Position numbers and translations under genes: made by a program
NCBI GenBank assembly: GCA_938003855.1
Contig: CALKXD010000188.1
Span: forward strand, 1 to 36,516
Length of the DNA: 36,516 nt
Origin: an uncultured Granulosicoccaceae bacterium
GTDB taxonomy: Bacteria; Pseudomonadota; Gammaproteobacteria; Granulosicoccales; Granulosicoccaceae
Direction of reading: 5' to 3'
Notes under the pieces: generated by a model
Seen by the model: only the letters and a program-made list of their open reading frames with translations
Told to the model about the DNA's origin: nothing
The model's database searches: none
In this document: in pieces, positions 1 through 9,654 of the stretch
Layout of the letters: each line of letters starts with the position of its first letter
Numbering within the stretch: the first letter of the stretch is position 1

Positions 1-18
1 ATTGTTGCAAATTGTGTG

Positions 19-912
19 TCAGGTTTCGGCCTCCGGTGTCAGGCACAGCAGCAGCAGAGCCGCCAGAATTCCAATGACTCCGGGAATTACCAGCAGTTGC
101 ACCCAGCCATGGCCGATCAATCCTTCCCACAGAATAACAAAAGCCGGTACCAGGTAGCCATAAGCCATCACTTTTGCTGAAGGCAATCGTAGAGTAGCGT
201 ATTGCACCAGAAACACAGTGCCAGCGGTGGCGCCAATGCCCAGATATAAGGCAGCAGCCCAGGCAATAGGCGGTAGCGTCAGCCAATCAGTGGCGGCGAT
301 CGATCCAGCGCCGTACACCAGCGTAATGATCAAGCCGCCACAGATGCAGCCGAAGGTATAGACGGCCAGTGGTTCGCCGTTGTTCAGCTTGCGCCCCATC
401 GGCGTATAGAGCGCATGCATCGCACAGCCGATGAAAAACAACCGTTCACCGGCCTGGAAGCGCAGATCGAGAATCGCGTCGATATCGGCACGGAAAATTA
501 CCCAGATAGCGCCGACACCGGCGATCAACAGAGCGCCTGCGGTCTTCACGGTGGTGACCTGGCGCAGTAGCAAGTAGCCGGCAATGGCACTCATAATCGG
601 CGTCAGTGTGAACACAGCACTGCTGGATACCGGGTCAGTAATTCTCAACGCCTCAAACATTAAAATGAAATAGCCTGCCAGCAGTCCGCCCACCACCAGA
701 TAGCGCCAAGCGTGTCGAAAGTGCTGGCGTTGCATGAGTGGGGCGGAAACCGCTCCGACCACGATTGCGGCGATGATAAAACGCAGTGCGGTGAGAGCAG
801 TGGGTTCAATCCATGGTGCGGCAATATCGCCAAGTGTAAATGACACCGAGATTGTCGCTGCGAACAGAAACATGGCCGCATGTCCGCGAAGGGCTTCGCG
901 GCGGTCAGTCAT
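19..912 (-). CDS. DMT superfamily (EamA) transporter
   Basis: A 297-residue, strongly hydrophobic protein with about ten predicted membrane spans arranged as two EamA-like halves, the usual length for the drug/metabolite transporter superfamily. Family hallmarks visible include a hydrophobic N-terminal span starting near residue 12, the LRF segment near residue 43 and a short charged loop (PEAET) at the C-terminus. Such proteins usually export amino acids, metabolites or nucleotide-related compounds from the cytoplasm, but substrate cannot be read from sequence. The gene ends 18 bases from the window edge and starts at an ATG 67 bases downstream of the CoA-transferase stop on the same strand, so the two may be co-transcribed. 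It is one of three EamA transporters in the first 7.3 kb; the three are clearly different in sequence. The family call is secure and the substrate unknown. Confidence 0.9.
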   Translation of the reverse strand: MTDRREALRGHAAMFLFAATISVSFTLGDIAAPWIEPTALTALRFIIAAIVVGAVSAPLMQRQHFRHAWRYLVVGGLLAGYFILMFEALRITDPVSSSAVFTLTPIMSAIAGYLLLRQVTTVKTAGALLIAGVGAIWVIFRADIDAILDLRFQAGERLFFIGCAMHALYTPMGRKLNNGEPLAVYTFGCICGGLIITLVYGAGSIAATDWLTLPPIAWAAALYLGIGATAGTVFLVQYATLRLPSAKVMAYGYLVPAFVILWEGLIGHGWVQLLVIPGVIGILAALLLLCLTPEAET

Positions 913-979
913 GCGGAGAGCCGCTGCCTATTCTGTGTGATCGGCGTGGTGTGCCCGTGGTTGGGGTCATCGTCAGTGG

Positions 980-2323
980 CTATAGAGTCATTTCAAAATC
1001 GGCATCGGTGGCGCTTCGTACATCATCGAGTGAAGCCCCCGGCATCAGTGCCTGCAATGCAAAGCCATTGTCATTGATGTTGAATACCGCAAGATCTGTG
1101 ATCAGCGTCTGTACTACCCCGGGTGCAGTCAGTGGCAGGCTGCATCGCTTAACCACTTTGCTGCTGCCGTCTTTGTTGCAGTGAGTCATGGTGGCGATAA
1201 CCCTGCCGGCACCCGAGGCCAGGTCCATGGCACCGCCGACCCCCAGCAGCGGTTTGCCCGGCACTGCCCAGTTGGCGAGATTACCGTCGCTATCGACTTC
1301 CAGTGCACCGAGCACAGCGGTATCGATGTGGCCGCCGCGAATCATCGCAAACGACTCGGCGCTGTCGAAATAACTGCTGCCCGGCATGGCGGTGACCGGA
1401 ATCTTGCTGGCGTTAATTGGGAAGTCCATGGCGCCGCCTGAGGTGGGTGCCGGGCCGACGCCCAGCATGCCGTTTTCTGAATGCAGTACAATGCCGTGCG
1501 CTGTGGTGATCAGATCTGCGATCAGCGTCGGTATGCCTACCCCCAGGTTTACTATTTCGCCACTGTGCAGCAGTGACAATGCCATTTCGGCAATTGCCAT
1601 GCGGGTGGCATCCACCTTTTTAGCGCCACCGGATATAGAAGCAGAGCTGCCGAGGTCAGCGGCGGAGATCGGGGCCTGCACCAGATAGTCGACGTAGCAC
1701 CCGGCTGTATCAATAGCATTGGGCTCTATCTCACCGGTAGCGACAATCTCCTGTACCTCAACTATCACCGTGTCAGCCGCTGTAGCTGCCGCATGATTAA
1801 AGTTATTTTCCGTCAACCGGTACTGCAGGTTGCCTGCGGTGTCAGCGCGCCAGGCGCGAATGAATGCAACATCCGCCCGCAACGCCTCAACAAAAACCAT
1901 CTCGCGTCCGTTGATACAGCGGGTTTCTTTATCGTCAGCGAGTGGTGTGCCTACGGAACTGGGTGTAAAAAAACCACCAATGCCCGCGCCACCGGCTCGA
2001 AGCGCCTCACTGAGGCTGCCCTGGGGTAACAAGTCGCAGGTGATTTCACCCTTCAGGTAAGCCTCGACGACTTCTTTATTGGACGTAAAGTACGAGCCGA
2101 TGGCATGGGTGATTTGCCGGTTTCGAATCAACTTGCCACCGCCAAGTCCGGGTTCACCGACGTTGTTGCCGATATAAGTAAGCGCGCTGACATCGCTTTC
2201 TGCCAGTGCGTTTATCAGGTTGATCGGGTAGCCGGTCATACCAAAGCCGCCGCACACCAGTCGATTGCCGGTGCTCACCAATGCGGCGGCTTGTGCCGGT
2301 GTGATTTGCGGAGTCTCTTTCAT
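980..2323 (-). CDS. single-chain 3-oxoacid CoA-transferase (fused A and B subunits)
   Basis: A class I CoA-transferase of about 447 residues in which the A-type half (about residues 1-225) and the B-type half (about 238-447) lie in one chain, as in mammalian SCOT; many bacteria encode them as two genes (AtoD/AtoA, ScoA/ScoB). The A half shows the glycine-rich [11 protein letters not shown] segment. The B half shows NLGVGIPT and the catalytic SENGMLG motif, whose glutamate (about residue 283) forms the glutamyl-CoA thioester. It should move CoA from succinyl-CoA or acyl-CoA to a 3-oxoacid or short-chain acid in the cytoplasm. The reading frame can begin at TTG 2326, but ATG 2323 is preferred because an AAGGCAGG-like ribosome site lies upstream at suitable spacing. 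The acid substrate is not determined by sequence. Confidence 0.9.
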   Translation of the reverse strand: MKETPQITPAQAAALVSTGNRLVCGGFGMTGYPINLINALAESDVSALTYIGNNVGEPGLGGGKLIRNRQITHAIGSYFTSNKEVVEAYLKGEITCDLLPQGSLSEALRAGGAGIGGFFTPSSVGTPLADDKETRCINGREMVFVEALRADVAFIRAWRADTAGNLQYRLTENNFNHAAATAADTVIVEVQEIVATGEIEPNAIDTAGCYVDYLVQAPISAADLGSSASISGGAKKVDATRMAIAEMALSLLHSGEIVNLGVGIPTLIADLITTAHGIVLHSENGMLGVGPAPTSGGAMDFPINASKIPVTAMPGSSYFDSAESFAMIRGGHIDTAVLGALEVDSDGNLANWAVPGKPLLGVGGAMDLASGAGRVIATMTHCNKDGSSKVVKRCSLPLTAPGVVQTLITDLAVFNINDNGFALQALMPGASLDDVRSATDADFEMTL

Positions 2324-2568
2324 CAAAACCTGCCTTGTCGTGAACGTAGATGATGTCGTTTTAACAGCGACCCGCTAAGCCGGCACGAGGGCGTCGCTAG
2401 CGGTGCAGGTTATAAGGTAACACTTGTCGCTGCGATATCCGCGTTTGCCGACATGAAACACGTCATTATCCATCGGCACACGTGCTGTTTTCCGCCTTGT
2501 GTCCGCTGTGGTTTGTGGATGGAACAGCCTGGTTGCGTAAATCGTCGCACTGCGCGCTCACCGGGTGC

Positions 2569-3456
2569 TCAGGGATCAGCGCTGGTGGTTTTGTTTTTAC
2601 TTTCCCGGTGAAGAACATACAAACCGCTAAGTATAATTAACGCAGCACCGCACAATGTGGCAAGCGGCGGGACTTTATCCCATAAAAAATAATCAAGCAG
2701 CAAGGCCCATAAAATAGCCGAGTATTCAAACGGTGATATCGCAGAGGCTTCGGCCAGAGAAAATGCATAGGTGATAGCGAAGTGGCCGCTTACTGCCAGT
2801 AGCGATAACAGCATCACCAGCATCCATTCAGTGGCATTCATGCTGGTCCAGAACATAGGCAGCAGGAGGCAGGCAACTAGCCCCACGCCGGCGTTATAGC
2901 TAAACACCAGCGAAGCGACCGATTCTGTTTCTGACAGCCAGCGTCCGGAGGTAAATAAGATCGCATAGGATACGCTCGAGACCAATACCAGCAGGTAGCC
3001 GGGAAGTGAGCCGGTGCCGGAGGGCGCCATGGCCACCACCACACCCAGATAGCCGATGATCACGGCAGCGGTTCGGTGCCAGCCGACCTGCTCCCGTAAA
3101 AAAAGTGCCGAGATAATAGTGACTGCGAATACCGAGGTGAAAAAAACCACCACGGCATCGGTGAGCGGCAGATACTTAAGGCCAAGGAAAAAAGTTAACG
3201 GTGCGATTATCCCCGATGTTCCGCGCGCAGCCTGAATCCAGGGGCGTTGCGGTCTGAGTTGCTGCAGGTTGTTGCGTAACCAGTAGCCAGCCAGCAACGC
3301 GATGACGATAACCACGCTCCGCACCGCCAGTAATTGCAGGGCGTGTATGTTGCCAACCACCATCCACTTGGCGCTTGCATCCATGCCCGCCAGTAGCGCG
3401 ATCCCTACCAGCATAGCCAATGCGCCCCGCCGTAGATTGTTTTTTCGTTGAGTCAC
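2569..3456 (-). CDS. DMT superfamily (EamA) transporter
   Basis: A 295-residue membrane protein with about ten hydrophobic spans and the two-fold EamA repeat. The N-terminal ALAMLVGIALLAGMDASAKW segment is typical of the subgroup often annotated as S-adenosylmethionine or amino-acid exporters, and a polar tail (RESKNKTTSADP) closes the protein. The start codon is GTG; no convincing Shine-Dalgarno sequence is visible, so the exact start is uncertain by a few codons. The gene is on the minus strand between the CoA-transferase and the amine oxidase, with gaps of about 245 and 124 bases, so it may be its own transcription unit. Substrate is unknown. Confidence 0.88.
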   Translation of the reverse strand: MTQRKNNLRRGALAMLVGIALLAGMDASAKWMVVGNIHALQLLAVRSVVIVIALLAGYWLRNNLQQLRPQRPWIQAARGTSGIIAPLTFFLGLKYLPLTDAVVVFFTSVFAVTIISALFLREQVGWHRTAAVIIGYLGVVVAMAPSGTGSLPGYLLVLVSSVSYAILFTSGRWLSETESVASLVFSYNAGVGLVACLLLPMFWTSMNATEWMLVMLLSLLAVSGHFAITYAFSLAEASAISPFEYSAILWALLLDYFLWDKVPPLATLCGAALIILSGLYVLHRESKNKTTSADP

Positions 3457-3580
3457 TGTGGCTTACTACAAGTCTGTGGTGATCGAGAGCCGGGTGGCCT
3501 GCTGCCAGCCCGATCATAACAGTGTGGCTGATACCTCAGTGATTAAACTTGCGGTTGCCTGTCTAAGTCCGGGTATGTAC

Positions 3581-4879
3581 TTATAGAGAGGCCAGATGAT
3601 CCTGTAGCGCGTACCACTTAACCGCCATCGAAACACCCGCTGAATGAAATCGATGCAGCGCGAATTTGTCCGGGACCGTGACCGGAAACGCGCTGGTCTG
3701 GTCAGAGGGTGCGATGGTCTGATCAGCGAGAATTTTTCCCATCATCGAGCCCATGCCAACGCCACGCCCGTTGTAACCCATCGCCGCAGTTAAACCGGGT
3801 GCTATGCGATGAAAAAACGGCAGCGTGCTTTTTGTCATCGCTATACGTCCGCCCCAGTGGTAGTCCCATCGGGTGTCGATCAGTTGCGGGAATACATCAA
3901 GCACACGGCGTTTCAGGTTGCTGTAGTCGCTGGCGCAGAATGCATCGCGCATCGGGCCATGATCACCGACACATAAGCGGCCGTCGCGGTCGTAGCGAAA
4001 ATACAAAATCAGTTTCCGCTTATCGACAAAAGTGACCTGGTTGGGCAGCACCGACTTGCGCAGATTATCCGATAGCGGTTCGGAGGCCATCAGCACGGAG
4101 CGCACTGGCACAACGGCCTGTTTGAGCCCGGCCACCAGATTACCAGTGTAGCCGTTGGTGCAAACCAGCACTTGCTCACTGGTGACTGAGCCGGTGGCGG
4201 TACTGACAAGCCACGTCGCCCCGTGGCTCTGAAGACCATCGACACCACTTTGGGTGTGTATCGAGGCACCGGATGCCATTGCGGCCCGTGCCAGTTCACG
4301 CGTGTACGACAAAGGTTGCAGTGAGCCGGCCATCGGCACGAATAGTCCTCCCTTGTAGCGACTGGTGCCGGTACGCATGGCGAGTTCGTCGCCGTCGAGT
4401 AGTTCCAGAGAGCAGCCATACTCTTCGTATTCGCGTGCCAGTGCAGCCTGACCCGGCAACTGTCTGCTGTTAACTGCCCCCTGGGCCCAGCCGTTTTGTA
4501 CCGGGTCACACTGCAGTGAAAGTTCGTTGATAAGTGAAAACACGTGGTCCGGTGTCCTGACCACCGTGTCGATCAGGCGCTCTCCCTGATCCACGCCAAA
4601 CTTGTCGATCAATTGCCGGGGGCCGAGATTCAAACCTAGGTTGACCTGACCACCGGCGCGACCGGATGCGCCGAACCCCAGACCAGCGGCTTCCAGAACG
4701 CACACCGAGACGCCCTGGTTGCTCAGGTGCAGCGCCGCGCTCAGACCCGTCAGGCCACCACCGATTATGGTCACGTCGCAGCGTTTGTCGCCGTGCAGCG
4801 GGGCCGTTGGCGGGGCCGCCACCGCGGTTGCCATCCACAGTGCGTCCCGCGAACCGTCGATCGGGTACTTGTTGTTCAT
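3581..4879 (-). CDS. FAD-dependent amine/amino-acid oxidoreductase (DAO family, PuuB-like)
   Basis: A 432-residue DAO-superfamily flavoprotein. The Rossmann motif IIGGGLTGLSAA at about residues 38-49 and the acidic VLEA end of beta-2 (Glu63) bind the FAD ADP moiety, and GASGRAGGQVN (70-80) resembles the GASGRNGGQ block of gamma-glutamylputrescine oxidoreductases. The C-terminal GYNGRGVGMG stretch is the usual second FAD-contact region. Enzymes of this type oxidise secondary or primary amines or D-amino acids with release of an aldehyde or imine plus H2O2 or reduced carrier. No gamma-glutamylputrescine synthetase or aldehyde dehydrogenase lies nearby, so a PuuB role is only one option; sarcosine- or other N-methylamine oxidase activity is equally possible. 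The start ATG has no strong ribosome site. It is divergent from the TauA-like gene. Confidence 0.85.
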   Translation of the reverse strand: MNNKYPIDGSRDALWMATAVAAPPTAPLHGDKRCDVTIIGGGLTGLSAALHLSNQGVSVCVLEAAGLGFGASGRAGGQVNLGLNLGPRQLIDKFGVDQGERLIDTVVRTPDHVFSLINELSLQCDPVQNGWAQGAVNSRQLPGQAALAREYEEYGCSLELLDGDELAMRTGTSRYKGGLFVPMAGSLQPLSYTRELARAAMASGASIHTQSGVDGLQSHGATWLVSTATGSVTSEQVLVCTNGYTGNLVAGLKQAVVPVRSVLMASEPLSDNLRKSVLPNQVTFVDKRKLILYFRYDRDGRLCVGDHGPMRDAFCASDYSNLKRRVLDVFPQLIDTRWDYHWGGRIAMTKSTLPFFHRIAPGLTAAMGYNGRGVGMGSMMGKILADQTIAPSDQTSAFPVTVPDKFALHRFHSAGVSMAVKWYALQDHLASL

Positions 4880-5229
4880 GAAAGGTTCAGCCCACCCGGG
4901 GTTTCATAGTAACCGGCATTCTGCTGAAAACGCGTTTGCGAGTACAGTGGCAAAAGCAAATGACCGATCACTTGCGGCTCGCTCATTGCGGTTTCGGTTA
5001 AGCGCGTGGCGGTATTCTCACGGTAATTGGGATCTGCATCACATGCTTTTACCAACGGGCTTGCCTGTCCGCGACGATTTCATCCTGCCTCATCACCGAA
5101 ATCGATTAGTCACTTTCAAATTTGCGATTCAGACGGGATAATGCTCGTACTTCGCCCCCCGGGCTAAGTCCGAGCGACTATTCCCCGCCGTTATCACCGA
5201 TGGCGCCGGGTTCAAACTGGAGTTAATAA
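4880..5229. other. divergent intergenic region between amine oxidase and TauA-like gene
   Basis: About 350 bases separate the divergent starts at 4879 and 5230. No credible gene is seen. The region must carry the promoter(s) of both genes. A GATAAT hexamer at 5137-5142 could be a -10 element for the forward gene, but no good -35 sits at the right distance. A GGAG ribosome site at 5219-5222, seven bases before the ATG, clearly belongs to the forward gene. Confidence 0.5.
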
Positions 5230-6207
5230 ATGCTTTCTACTAAAACAATTCTCAAGACACTGTCAGCCACAGCGGTTGCCGCGGCGATGGTCGCGCCTGC
5301 GCAAGCGGCTGACGAAGTAAACGTTGCATTCTTCCTCGAGTGGGCCACGCCAAACATGATCGCCAAAGCAGAAGGTGCTTATGAAGACGCGATGGGCGTT
5401 AAAGTTAACTGGACCAACTTTGATGCGGGCACACAGATGACAGAAGCCATGCTGGCCGGTGATATCGATATCTCCTATAGCCAGGGCCTCGCGCCTTTCA
5501 TCACCGCGGTTAACGCCAACGCGCCAATCAAGACCATCGCTATTGCGGTAACCTACCCGGCCAATCCTTGTGTTGTTGCCAACGGTTCAGGCATCACCAA
5601 AGACAATGCATCAGAGCTCGAAGGAAAATCAGTAGCGGTTCCTCTGGCGACCATGGCGGATTACAGCTTCCGTATGCAAATGCGTGCGCTTGATGTCGAT
5701 CTTGATCAACTGACCATCGTTGATCAGGTGCCGGCGGACGCTGCGGTTTCTCTGGCAGACGGCAGTGTTGCTATGGCATGCCTGTTCGGTGGTGATTCCA
5801 TCAAAAAAGCTCAGGAACACGGTACTGATCTGATGAGCGCGGCTGACGCTGATGCGGCAGGCATTGTCAGTTTTGACGTAGTTTCTGTGACCGAGAAATT
5901 TGCTCAGGAAAATCCAGAGCTGGTTCAGGCTTTCATGGACGCCACTGATGAAATCAACACATCCTGGGCCACTGATCAGTCCAAGCTTGACCTGATCATG
6001 AAAGAGTCTGGCATGGATAAAGAAACCACCATGAACCAAATGGAAAGCATGGGCTTTCCGTCAAACGCGGATCAGCTGAGCTCATACTTCAACGAAGACG
6101 GCCTCGCTGCAACAGCGTTTGGTATTGTTGGTGGCGCTTTCGCGACTGATGAAAACCCTGCGCGTGATGACTACAGTGCTGTTATAGATACTTCATTCCT
6201 GAAGTAA
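5230..6207 (+). CDS. TauA-like periplasmic solute-binding protein (orphan)
   Basis: A 325-residue ABC-type substrate-binding protein of the taurine/nitrate/sulfonate (NMT1/TauA-like) class. Residues 1-26 form a signal peptide ending in APAQA, followed by the mature start ADEVNVAFFLEW. The pattern TQMTEAMLAGDIDISYSQGLAPF is the usual ligand-pocket stretch of this class, and the length matches the family. The protein should bind a small organic anion, such as taurine, another sulfonate or a similar osmolyte, in the periplasm. The start is fixed by GGAG seven bases upstream. Unusually, no permease or ATPase of the TauBC type is adjacent: a strong terminator follows within 25 bases and the next gene is an unrelated exporter on the opposite strand. 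The transport partner must be encoded elsewhere. Ligand identity is inferred only from family. Confidence 0.88.
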   Translation: MLSTKTILKTLSATAVAAAMVAPAQAADEVNVAFFLEWATPNMIAKAEGAYEDAMGVKVNWTNFDAGTQMTEAMLAGDIDISYSQGLAPFITAVNANAPIKTIAIAVTYPANPCVVANGSGITKDNASELEGKSVAVPLATMADYSFRMQMRALDVDLDQLTIVDQVPADAAVSLADGSVAMACLFGGDSIKKAQEHGTDLMSAADADAAGIVSFDVVSVTEKFAQENPELVQAFMDATDEINTSWATDQSKLDLIMKESGMDKETTMNQMESMGFPSNADQLSSYFNEDGLAATAFGIVGGAFATDENPARDDYSAVIDTSFLK

Positions 6208-6230
6208 GCTGCACGGTTGTTAAGTTGTTA

Positions 6231-6263
6231 AAAAGCGGGTGGCATTGCCACCCGCTTTTTTTT
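6231..6263 (+). terminator. strong intrinsic terminator after the TauA-like gene
   Basis: A perfect 9-bp G/C-rich stem (6235-6243 with 6247-6255, loop ATT) is extended by four A:T pairs and followed by a run of eight T residues. It starts 23 bases after the stop codon. Because the stem is flanked by A's on one side and T's on the other, it can also terminate the minus-strand transporter gene that ends at 6302. Confidence 0.93.
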
Positions 6264-6301
6264 GTGCCAACAAAACGCACGCGGGTTTCGGGTATTGTCT
6301 G

Positions 6302-7186
6302 CTAGCGCGGCACCCGCAAACTGATCGGGGTAGCTCGGCGTGCATTGCGGACTGCGATGATGGTGACGCCAAGCAAGGTCAATGTGCCGCCGAGCATTAT
6401 TCTCGGAGTCAGCTGGTCGTCGAGTAACCACACGCCGAAGCCAATCGCAAACAGGGTTGCCAGTGAGGTCAGCGGAGCAACACTGGTCACCGGGTAGCGT
6501 TGCAATAGAAAATACAAATAGCCGTGTCCGAATATAGTGGCACCGACCGCCGAGTACAGCGGGCTCCAGTAGTCACGCCACGGTATTGATGCAATTTGCG
6601 CAACTGTCGGTGACTCGACTATCAGTGTGGCGGCGCCGAGAACCAGCGTGGCAATAACGGCAATCCAGGCTTGCAGCACAAACACACCCACGCCGGATAT
6701 ACGCCGCATCAATATAGCGGCCACAGCCATCGCCAAAGAGGCCAGCGTTACCAGAATCAGTGCTTCTATATGTTCCGGCCCCATCGGCGCAAACCCGATC
6801 ACAGCGACACCACCGAATGACATGGCAATTGCCAATGCTCGCATCAAAGCTACTCGCTCCTGCAGAAACAGAACCGCCAGAATGGTTGAAAAAGGTACAG
6901 TCAGTTGCGCTGCGATCGCCACCGACGACAGACTGCCGGCGATGTGCAAACCGTAGAACATCAGCGTGTAGTGACCGGCTCCCAGACACAGGCCGACCAG
7001 CATTACGTTGCGCATCTGCCCGGGTATCCAGCGCAGAAACGGCAGCAGGATCACCAGCGCGATGGCAAACCTGACGGTGCAGAACAGCAGTGGACCAAAG
7101 ACCCCGGTGCCGATTTTACCGGCAATGAAATTCAACCCCCATGCCGCGTTGATCATAACTAGCAGCAATAGGTGTGGGTAGGTCAA
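6302..7186 (-). CDS. DMT superfamily (EamA) transporter
   Basis: A membrane protein with about ten hydrophobic spans and the typical EamA start INAAWGLNFIAGK, followed by two homologous halves; the second half ends in RNARRATPISLRVPR. The open frame can be extended to a GTG at 7324 (340 residues), but the added 46 residues are not hydrophobic and have no family resemblance. TTG 7186 gives 294 residues, the normal family length, so it is preferred; ATG 7155 is a further alternative but would cut into the first membrane span. None of the candidates has a good ribosome site. Role: export of an amino acid or other metabolite, substrate unknown. It is divergent from the adenine deaminase and shares the terminator region with the TauA-like gene. 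Confidence 0.87.
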   Translation of the reverse strand: MTYPHLLLLVMINAAWGLNFIAGKIGTGVFGPLLFCTVRFAIALVILLPFLRWIPGQMRNVMLVGLCLGAGHYTLMFYGLHIAGSLSSVAIAAQLTVPFSTILAVLFLQERVALMRALAIAMSFGGVAVIGFAPMGPEHIEALILVTLASLAMAVAAILMRRISGVGVFVLQAWIAVIATLVLGAATLIVESPTVAQIASIPWRDYWSPLYSAVGATIFGHGYLYFLLQRYPVTSVAPLTSLATLFAIGFGVWLLDDQLTPRIMLGGTLTLLGVTIIAVRNARRATPISLRVPR

Positions 7187-7510
7187 AGACAGGCAGGCGC
7201 TGGCAGGTGCCGACGCTGAGTAGTTGCTTGCAAGGGGATTGAGTCCGTTGGCGTGATTGTGGCCCGGCCGGTAATGCTGTGCGAACAGAATCGGGCAGCG
7301 GGCCGGACGGTTATTGCATCGCACTGACGATAGCGAGAAGCACTGTGCAAATTGTACACCGGTGGCCGGTAGCGGATGCTGTGCTTTTGTCAGCGCTTTG
7401 CGGCAGGTGTATGGTGATGATACCCGCAGGTGACGTGCTGCAGACTATGACGCGGCAGACGTTAGTGCTTATCGTCATCATCGCTCACACAATAAGCAAC
7501 GGAGAGATCT

Positions 7511-9307
7511 ATGTTTCCTACCTGGCAGCAAAGTGCTGCAAGACTCATCGCTGTCGCATCAGGGCGCGAGGCCGCTGATATGGTGCTGAAAGGTGGTGTC
7601 TGGGTTAATGTCCAGAGTCGCGAGTTGCTGGCCAGTCATGACATCGCCATTGCAGACGGCCGCTTTGCCTATTGCGGACCGGATGCCAGTCATTGCATTG
7701 GCGATGATACACACGTCATCGAGTTGCACGGGCGCTATATGGTGCCGGGGTTGTGCGATGCACATATGCACATTGAAAGTGGCATGCTTACCCCGGCCGA
7801 GTTTGCCAGAGCTGTTATTCCTCATGGCACCACCACTATGTTTACCGACCCCCACGAAATTGCCAACGTGCTGGGTCTTCGGGGTGTGCGGCTTATGCAT
7901 GATGAAGCCCTGTTGCAGCCGATCAACTTATATACCCAGATGCCGAGCTGTGCGCCATCAGCACCCGGACTTGAAACCACAGGTGTGGAAATCAGCGCCG
8001 ATGATGTGCGCGAGGCGATGGCCTGGCCTGGCATTATAGGTCTCGGCGAAATGATGAACTTCCCGGGTGTCATTAATGCTGATGCAAAAATGCTGGCTGA
8101 AATTGCCGCCACTCAGGCGGCCGGAAAAACGGTGGGAGGGCACTATGCGTCACCTGATCTAGGACCGGCCTTTCATGCCTATGCCGCCGGTGGTCCGGCC
8201 GATGATCATGAAGGCACTTGTGAGGCAGATGCGCTGGCGCGGGTGCGGCAGGGTATGCGCCATATGATGCGGCTTGGTTCGGCCTGGTACGACGTCGAAA
8301 GCCAGATCACGGCGGTGACCGAAAAAGGCCTTGATCCACGAAACTTTATATTGTGCACTGACGACTGTCACTCTGGCACGCTGGTTACAGAGGGTCATAT
8401 GGATCGCGTTGTTCGCCATGCCATAGACTGTGGCGCTGAACCGCTGGTCGCGCTGCAGATGGCGACCATTAATACTGCGACGCATTTTGGTCTTGAGCGT
8501 GAGCTGGGTTCTATTGCCCCCGGTCGTCGAGCCGATGTCATCATCACAGACGATCTAATCACCTTGCCGGTTGAAACGGTTATCGCGCGTGGGCAAGTGG
8601 TGGCTGAAGGTGGAACCATTACCGTTGAATGCCCACATCTGGATTGGCCGGCAGACGTTAGAAACACTGTGGTACTTGGAAAAAAGCTGGCCGCCACCGA
8701 CTTCGGTATTGTTGCACCGGCGGGCAGTACGTCGGTCTCGGCCAACGTGATTGGTGTTGTTGAAAACCAGGCCCCCACCAAAGCGCTGACCGCGACACTT
8801 GCTGTCGACGGCAATCTGGTCGGTTCTGATCCTGCGCAGGATGTGTGTCAGATAGCGTTGGTTGAGCGCCATCGTGGCACCGGTGGTGTGACCAATGGTT
8901 TTGTATCGGGGTTTGGCTATCAGGGTACGATGGCAATGGCGTCTACCGTTGCTCATGACAGTCACCATATGATTGTTGTCGGGACTTGCAAAGAAAACAT
9001 GGCGCTGGCGGCTAACCGACTCGGTGAAGTAGGAGGCGGCGTCAGCGTCTGGCAGAATGGTCGCGAGTTGGCGCTGGTTGAGCTGCCAATTGCGGGGTTG
9101 ATGTCAGACTCTCCAGCTGCTGATGTGGCCGCCGCGGCAGACAATATGGTGGCGGCTATGGCGCGGTGTGGTTGCACCTTGAATAACGCCTATATGCAGC
9201 ATTCTCTACTGGCGCTGGTGGTTATTCCTGAGCTGCGAATCAGTGATCTCGGCCTGGTCGATGTAACAAAGTTTGAATTTACCCCGTTATTTAACGAATC
9301 AACTTAA
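7511..9307 (+). CDS. ade: adenine deaminase
   Basis: A 598-residue amidohydrolase that matches proteobacterial adenine deaminase (about 590 residues) from end to end. It converts adenine to hypoxanthine and ammonia in purine salvage, in the cytoplasm. The metal-binding HMH pair is at residues 85 and 87 in PGLCDAHMHIESG, followed by the PHGTTTMFTDPHE block. GEMMNFPGV, the GGHYASPDL histidine, CTDDCHSGT (catalytic Asp/His region) and the NTATHFGLERELGSIAPGRR block are also present. The C-terminal domain has the family stretch AHDSHHMIVVG. The start is set by GGAGAG at 7501-7506, four bases before ATG. The gene stands alone: a long leader follows before the ABC operon, and no purine permease is seen beside it, although the divergent EamA transporter could be functionally linked. 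Confidence 0.93.
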   Translation: MFPTWQQSAARLIAVASGREAADMVLKGGVWVNVQSRELLASHDIAIADGRFAYCGPDASHCIGDDTHVIELHGRYMVPGLCDAHMHIESGMLTPAEFARAVIPHGTTTMFTDPHEIANVLGLRGVRLMHDEALLQPINLYTQMPSCAPSAPGLETTGVEISADDVREAMAWPGIIGLGEMMNFPGVINADAKMLAEIAATQAAGKTVGGHYASPDLGPAFHAYAAGGPADDHEGTCEADALARVRQGMRHMMRLGSAWYDVESQITAVTEKGLDPRNFILCTDDCHSGTLVTEGHMDRVVRHAIDCGAEPLVALQMATINTATHFGLERELGSIAPGRRADVIITDDLITLPVETVIARGQVVAEGGTITVECPHLDWPADVRNTVVLGKKLAATDFGIVAPAGSTSVSANVIGVVENQAPTKALTATLAVDGNLVGSDPAQDVCQIALVERHRGTGGVTNGFVSGFGYQGTMAMASTVAHDSHHMIVVGTCKENMALAANRLGEVGGGVSVWQNGRELALVELPIAGLMSDSPAADVAAAADNMVAAMARCGCTLNNAYMQHSLLALVVIPELRISDLGLVDVTKFEFTPLFNEST

Positions 9308-9654
9308 AAGGGGTGCTCAATCCTGCATGACTGTGAAAGGCGTCAAATTCTAGAGAAGTACAGGCAAGCGTATCGTCCAACAATGTTCAGATTGCGTCAC
9401 GGGTTGCAGTGCGGCACTCGTGTGCCACCCGTTATTCGGTCGGATTCTGTCGACCGCCGGTGCTCGAAATCGTGTGTCCCGAACTTGTGTTAGACTGAAT
9501 CCTGAGCACGCTGCTGCCCCGAAAAAAGCAGCTGTGCGACTACTGTGTGGTTGTACTGCTAAGGGGGAGCATCAGATTTTTACTGCCGGACGTCGCTTTT
9601 TGCTGTGTTGCGGACAGCGCTTTCCGGCTGACGAAAACTCAACAAGGGGAAAGT
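9308..9654 (+). other. leader region of the ABC transporter operon
   Basis: About 347 bases between adenine deaminase and the binding-protein gene. The reading frame of the binding protein remains open back to a GTG at 9547, but the added residues are unlike a signal peptide and the strong AAGGGGAAAG site at 9644-9653 marks ATG 9655 as the start. A TAGACT hexamer (9491-9496) may be a -10 element, without a convincing -35. No gene is supported in the gap. Confidence 0.45.
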
